A stretch of 64,000 nt of DNA, taken from contig JAFEDS010000016.1 in NCBI GenBank assembly GCA_018241505.1, positions 682,001 to 746,000 on the forward strand, written 5' to 3'. The notes beneath the pieces are model-generated. The model had not been told where the DNA came from, ran no database searches, and saw nothing but the letters and a program-made list of their open reading frames with translations. A program made the position numbers and the translations under genes. This stretch comes from Pseudomonadota bacterium. Lineage in GTDB: Bacteria; Pseudomonadota; Gammaproteobacteria; Steroidobacterales; Steroidobacteraceae. Each line of letters opens with the position of its first letter. Position 1 is the stretch's first letter. Positions 62,339 through 64,000 of the stretch are shown piece after piece.

Positions 62339-63559
62339 TTATTTTTGGAGCTCGGCCCCCTGCACAATCTGCCCCGTCATCCCCTGCGGCTGGGCGGTAA
62401 TAAACGGCCCCTTCTGCGCCGCCGGAGTGGCACTGCGACGCAACTTGCGCCACAGGTCATAAATCGTCAGGGCGCCCGTCAGAATGGCGAGCGTCTCAAA
62501 GTACGACTGCGGCCCAAACGCGGCCATCAGACTGCCGGCCAGTATCGGCGCAATCGCCGCCGCCGTTCCATTCAATGACAACAACGCACTGCTCGCGGCA
62601 ATCATTTGTCCGGGCTCCAGCTTGTCGTTCACGTGGGAAACCGCCAGGGAATACAACGTCAACACGAACGCACTGAACGCTCCCGCCATCGTCAGGAACA
62701 GGAAATGAGGCATATGCGGGAAGACTACTATGCTGCCCGCGGAGAACGTCGCAATCGTACAGACGATGGCGATCACGGTCCGACGGTCCATGCGATCCGA
62801 TAGTCGGCCCATGGGGTACTGAGTCAGTGTTCCGCAGAGAATACTGACCGCCATGAACTCGGCAACGCCCGCGGTATCGAGGCCGCTCAGGCGCGCATAG
62901 ACAGGTCCCATCGCGAAGATCGTTGAGCTGATCATTCCGGACACCGTCACTGCGACCACACCCAGGGGCGAATTCTTATAAAGGTCCCGGTACCGCACCT
63001 TCATCGGCACATGCGTCTCGGGTGAATGGTGCGAAGACAGGACGATCGGGATCATCGCCAGCGAGATCAGCACCGAGACCAGCATGAAGGGTGTGGCAGT
63101 GCTGGGATCGGCCAGATTGAGCAGAAATTGCGCAGACCCCAGACCTACATAGAGTACGAGCATGTACGTGGCGAGCAGTGTTCCACGATTGGAACGACTT
63201 GCTCCGGCGTTGAGCCAGCTTTCGGCCACCACATAAATGCCCGCAAAGCACACGCCCGAGACCAATCGCATAACGGCCCAGAGAGGGGCATTTACGAATG
63301 AACCCTGCACCAGGATGGTGGCCGAGGCGACTGCCGCGAGGGCCGCAAATACCCGGATATGCCCCACTTTGCGCACCAATCGGGGTGCGCCGAAGGTACC
63401 CAATAGGTACCCTACGTAGTAACAGGACATGATGGCACCAGTGACAGGTGCCGGAATTCCTTCGAGCGTGGCACGGAGGCCGAGTAGCGTGCCCTGCAGG
63501 CCGGCGCCCAGCATAAGGACGCCCATGCCCAGCAATAAGGGCCACACGGTGGAGATCAT
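62339..63559 (-). CDS. MFS transporter, YcaD-like
   Basis: A 406-residue carrier: MISTVWPLLLGMGVLMLGAG, GAIMSCYYVGYLLGTFGAPR, RLVSGVCFAGIYVVAESWLN, GRLSDRMDRR, and FVLTLYSLAVSHVNDKL. These are the marks of the YcaD/Sugar-efflux-like MFS group. The ATG at 63559 is chosen; an in-frame upstream extension to 63760 runs antisense into the formate dehydrogenase gene and lacks helix similarity. Substrate unknown. Confidence 0.9.
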   Translation of the reverse strand: MISTVWPLLLGMGVLMLGAGLQGTLLGLRATLEGIPAPVTGAIMSCYYVGYLLGTFGAPRLVRKVGHIRVFAALAAVASATILVQGSFVNAPLWAVMRLVSGVCFAGIYVVAESWLNAGASRSNRGTLLATYMLVLYVGLGSAQFLLNLADPSTATPFMLVSVLISLAMIPIVLSSHHSPETHVPMKVRYRDLYKNSPLGVVAVTVSGMISSTIFAMGPVYARLSGLDTAGVAEFMAVSILCGTLTQYPMGRLSDRMDRRTVIAIVCTIATFSAGSIVVFPHMPHFLFLTMAGAFSAFVLTLYSLAVSHVNDKLEPGQMIAASSALLSLNGTAAAIAPILAGSLMAAFGPQSYFETLAILTGALTIYDLWRKLRRSATPAAQKGPFITAQPQGMTGQIVQGAELQK

Positions 63560-63642
63560 GGTGGCTGAAATTGAGTCGCGTGCGGTTGGCCGGCGCGCAT
63601 CATATCCCGCCCATGGTTGGTAACGGTTTGAGTTGGCACACT

Positions 63643-63670
63643 TCTGAGTTAATATATTTGATATATCAGA
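63643..63670. promoter_or_regulatory. AT-rich imperfect dyad before the formate dehydrogenase gene
   Basis: TCTGA at 63643-63647 and TCAGA at 63666-63670 flank AATATATTTGATATA. The element lies 19 bp before the ATG at 63690 and is a candidate promoter/operator. Confidence 0.35.
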
Positions 63671-63689
63671 GTGCCAGGGTGGGACAGGC

Positions 63690-64000
63690 ATGATATCGAT
63701 CGACGAACAGGATCTGGGTACCCCTGCACGTGTGAGCGAAAAGCTCGTCACACTGACCATCGATGGTCAGGAAGTGACGGTGCCCGCCGGCACGTCCGTC
63801 ATGCGCGCTGCCGCGCTGGCGGGTACGAAGATTCCGAAGTTGTGTGCCACCGAGCAGCTCGAAGCGTTCGGCTCGTGCCGCCTCTGCCTCGTACAGATCG
63901 AGGGCATGAAGGGCCTGCCCGCCTCGTGCACCACCCTGGTCAGCCAGGGCATGAAGGTCACGACCCAGAATTCGAAGATTGCCGACGTCCGCCGTGGCGT
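63690..64000 (+). CDS. Formate dehydrogenase alpha subunit, N-terminus (runs off window)
   Basis: The first 103 residues of a molybdenum formate dehydrogenase alpha subunit (FdsA/FdhF-type). LVTLTIDGQEVTVPAGTSVM then KLCATEQLEAFGSCRLCLVQ shows the N-terminal 2Fe-2S ferredoxin domain with a C-C-C pattern, followed by LPASCTTLV, giving the fourth Cys. NuoG and other NADH-linked hydrogenase subunits share this domain, so the remainder is needed to decide. It faces away from the MFS gene. Confidence 0.8.
   Translation, partial: MISIDEQDLGTPARVSEKLVTLTIDGQEVTVPAGTSVMRAAALAGTKIPKLCATEQLEAFGSCRLCLVQIEGMKGLPASCTTLVSQGMKVTTQNSKIADVRRG

Overview
This is a high-GC window from a Gram-negative proteobacterium. 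Two TonB-dependent receptors, lipoprotein and Tat signals, a RraA homologue, an ArgP/ArgO pair, a GlyGly-CTERM-like tail and an E. coli-like tRNA-Asp point to a gammaproteobacterium. The density of SDRs, amidases, GMC oxidoreductases, DUF6152/DUF6644 proteins and TonB receptors resembles Steroidobacter-like soil bacteria. That placement is inference; the window has no rRNA.

Layout: (1) 1-3108, minus strand: a Gfo/Idh oxidoreductase, an MFS carrier and a partial MalT/LuxR-type STAND regulator whose GTG start overlaps the carrier stop. (2) 3487-6376: a periplasmic or membrane redox-like module of unknown function (C-type cytochrome lipoprotein, two DUF6644 four-helix proteins, a secreted protein, DUF6152), followed by a divergent amidase. 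(3) 8431-20104: a nine-gene minus-strand operon that looks like a 3-keto-glycoside catabolic locus: TonB receptor, serine hydrolase, GMC dehydrogenase with its gluconate-dehydrogenase subunit-3 partner, two TIM-barrel isomerase/lyase proteins, a lipoprotein esterase, a DUF1080 hydrolase and a Gfo/Idh enzyme. A divergent AraC regulator (20445) faces it. (4) 21373-23739: three genes of the non-phosphorylative L-fucose (or similar deoxysugar) route. (5) 23972-27926: an unusual plus-strand trio of a secreted beta-helix protein, an APH-fold kinase and an enolase paralogue lacking two active-site residues. (6) 27987-32133: SDR/LysR pair, a small secreted protein, an AlbA_2/HATPase regulator with a twice-repeated three-site operator pattern, and tRNA-Asp(GTC). 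A 19-bp near copy of the tRNA 3' part lies at 3199-3217, so the intervening 29 kb could be an old island.

(7) 32260-40762: argO/argP, DUF763, an ECF42-type sigma factor with its DGPF partner, a PIN-like protein, an M61 peptidase, RraA and two micro-ORFs. (8) 40923-43291: an ECF sigma factor, a membrane protein whose outer part is PstS-like, and a free-standing secretin N0/STN-type protein, arranged like a cell-surface signalling system with swapped parts. (9) 43359-49275: MHS carrier, cupin, queE/queC, S1/P1 nuclease, acyltransferase and SDR. (10) 49256-56950: TonB receptor divergent from an amidohydrolase, DUF427, two divergent MFS carriers and a PhnZ-like HD oxygenase. (11) 56959-62338: a subtilase-like protease with Glu at the usual His position, convergent to an ECF/anti-sigma/bactofilin-RDD operon. 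(12) 62339-64000: an MFS carrier and the 5' end of a formate dehydrogenase alpha subunit.

The strongest candidates for undescribed biology are the altered enolase with its kinase partner, the ECF/PstS-like/STN operon, the AlbA_2 regulator with duplicated operator clusters, the possible tRNA-Asp island boundary and the DUF6152/DUF6644/cytochrome module. No CRISPR array, transposase, integrase or rRNA gene was seen.
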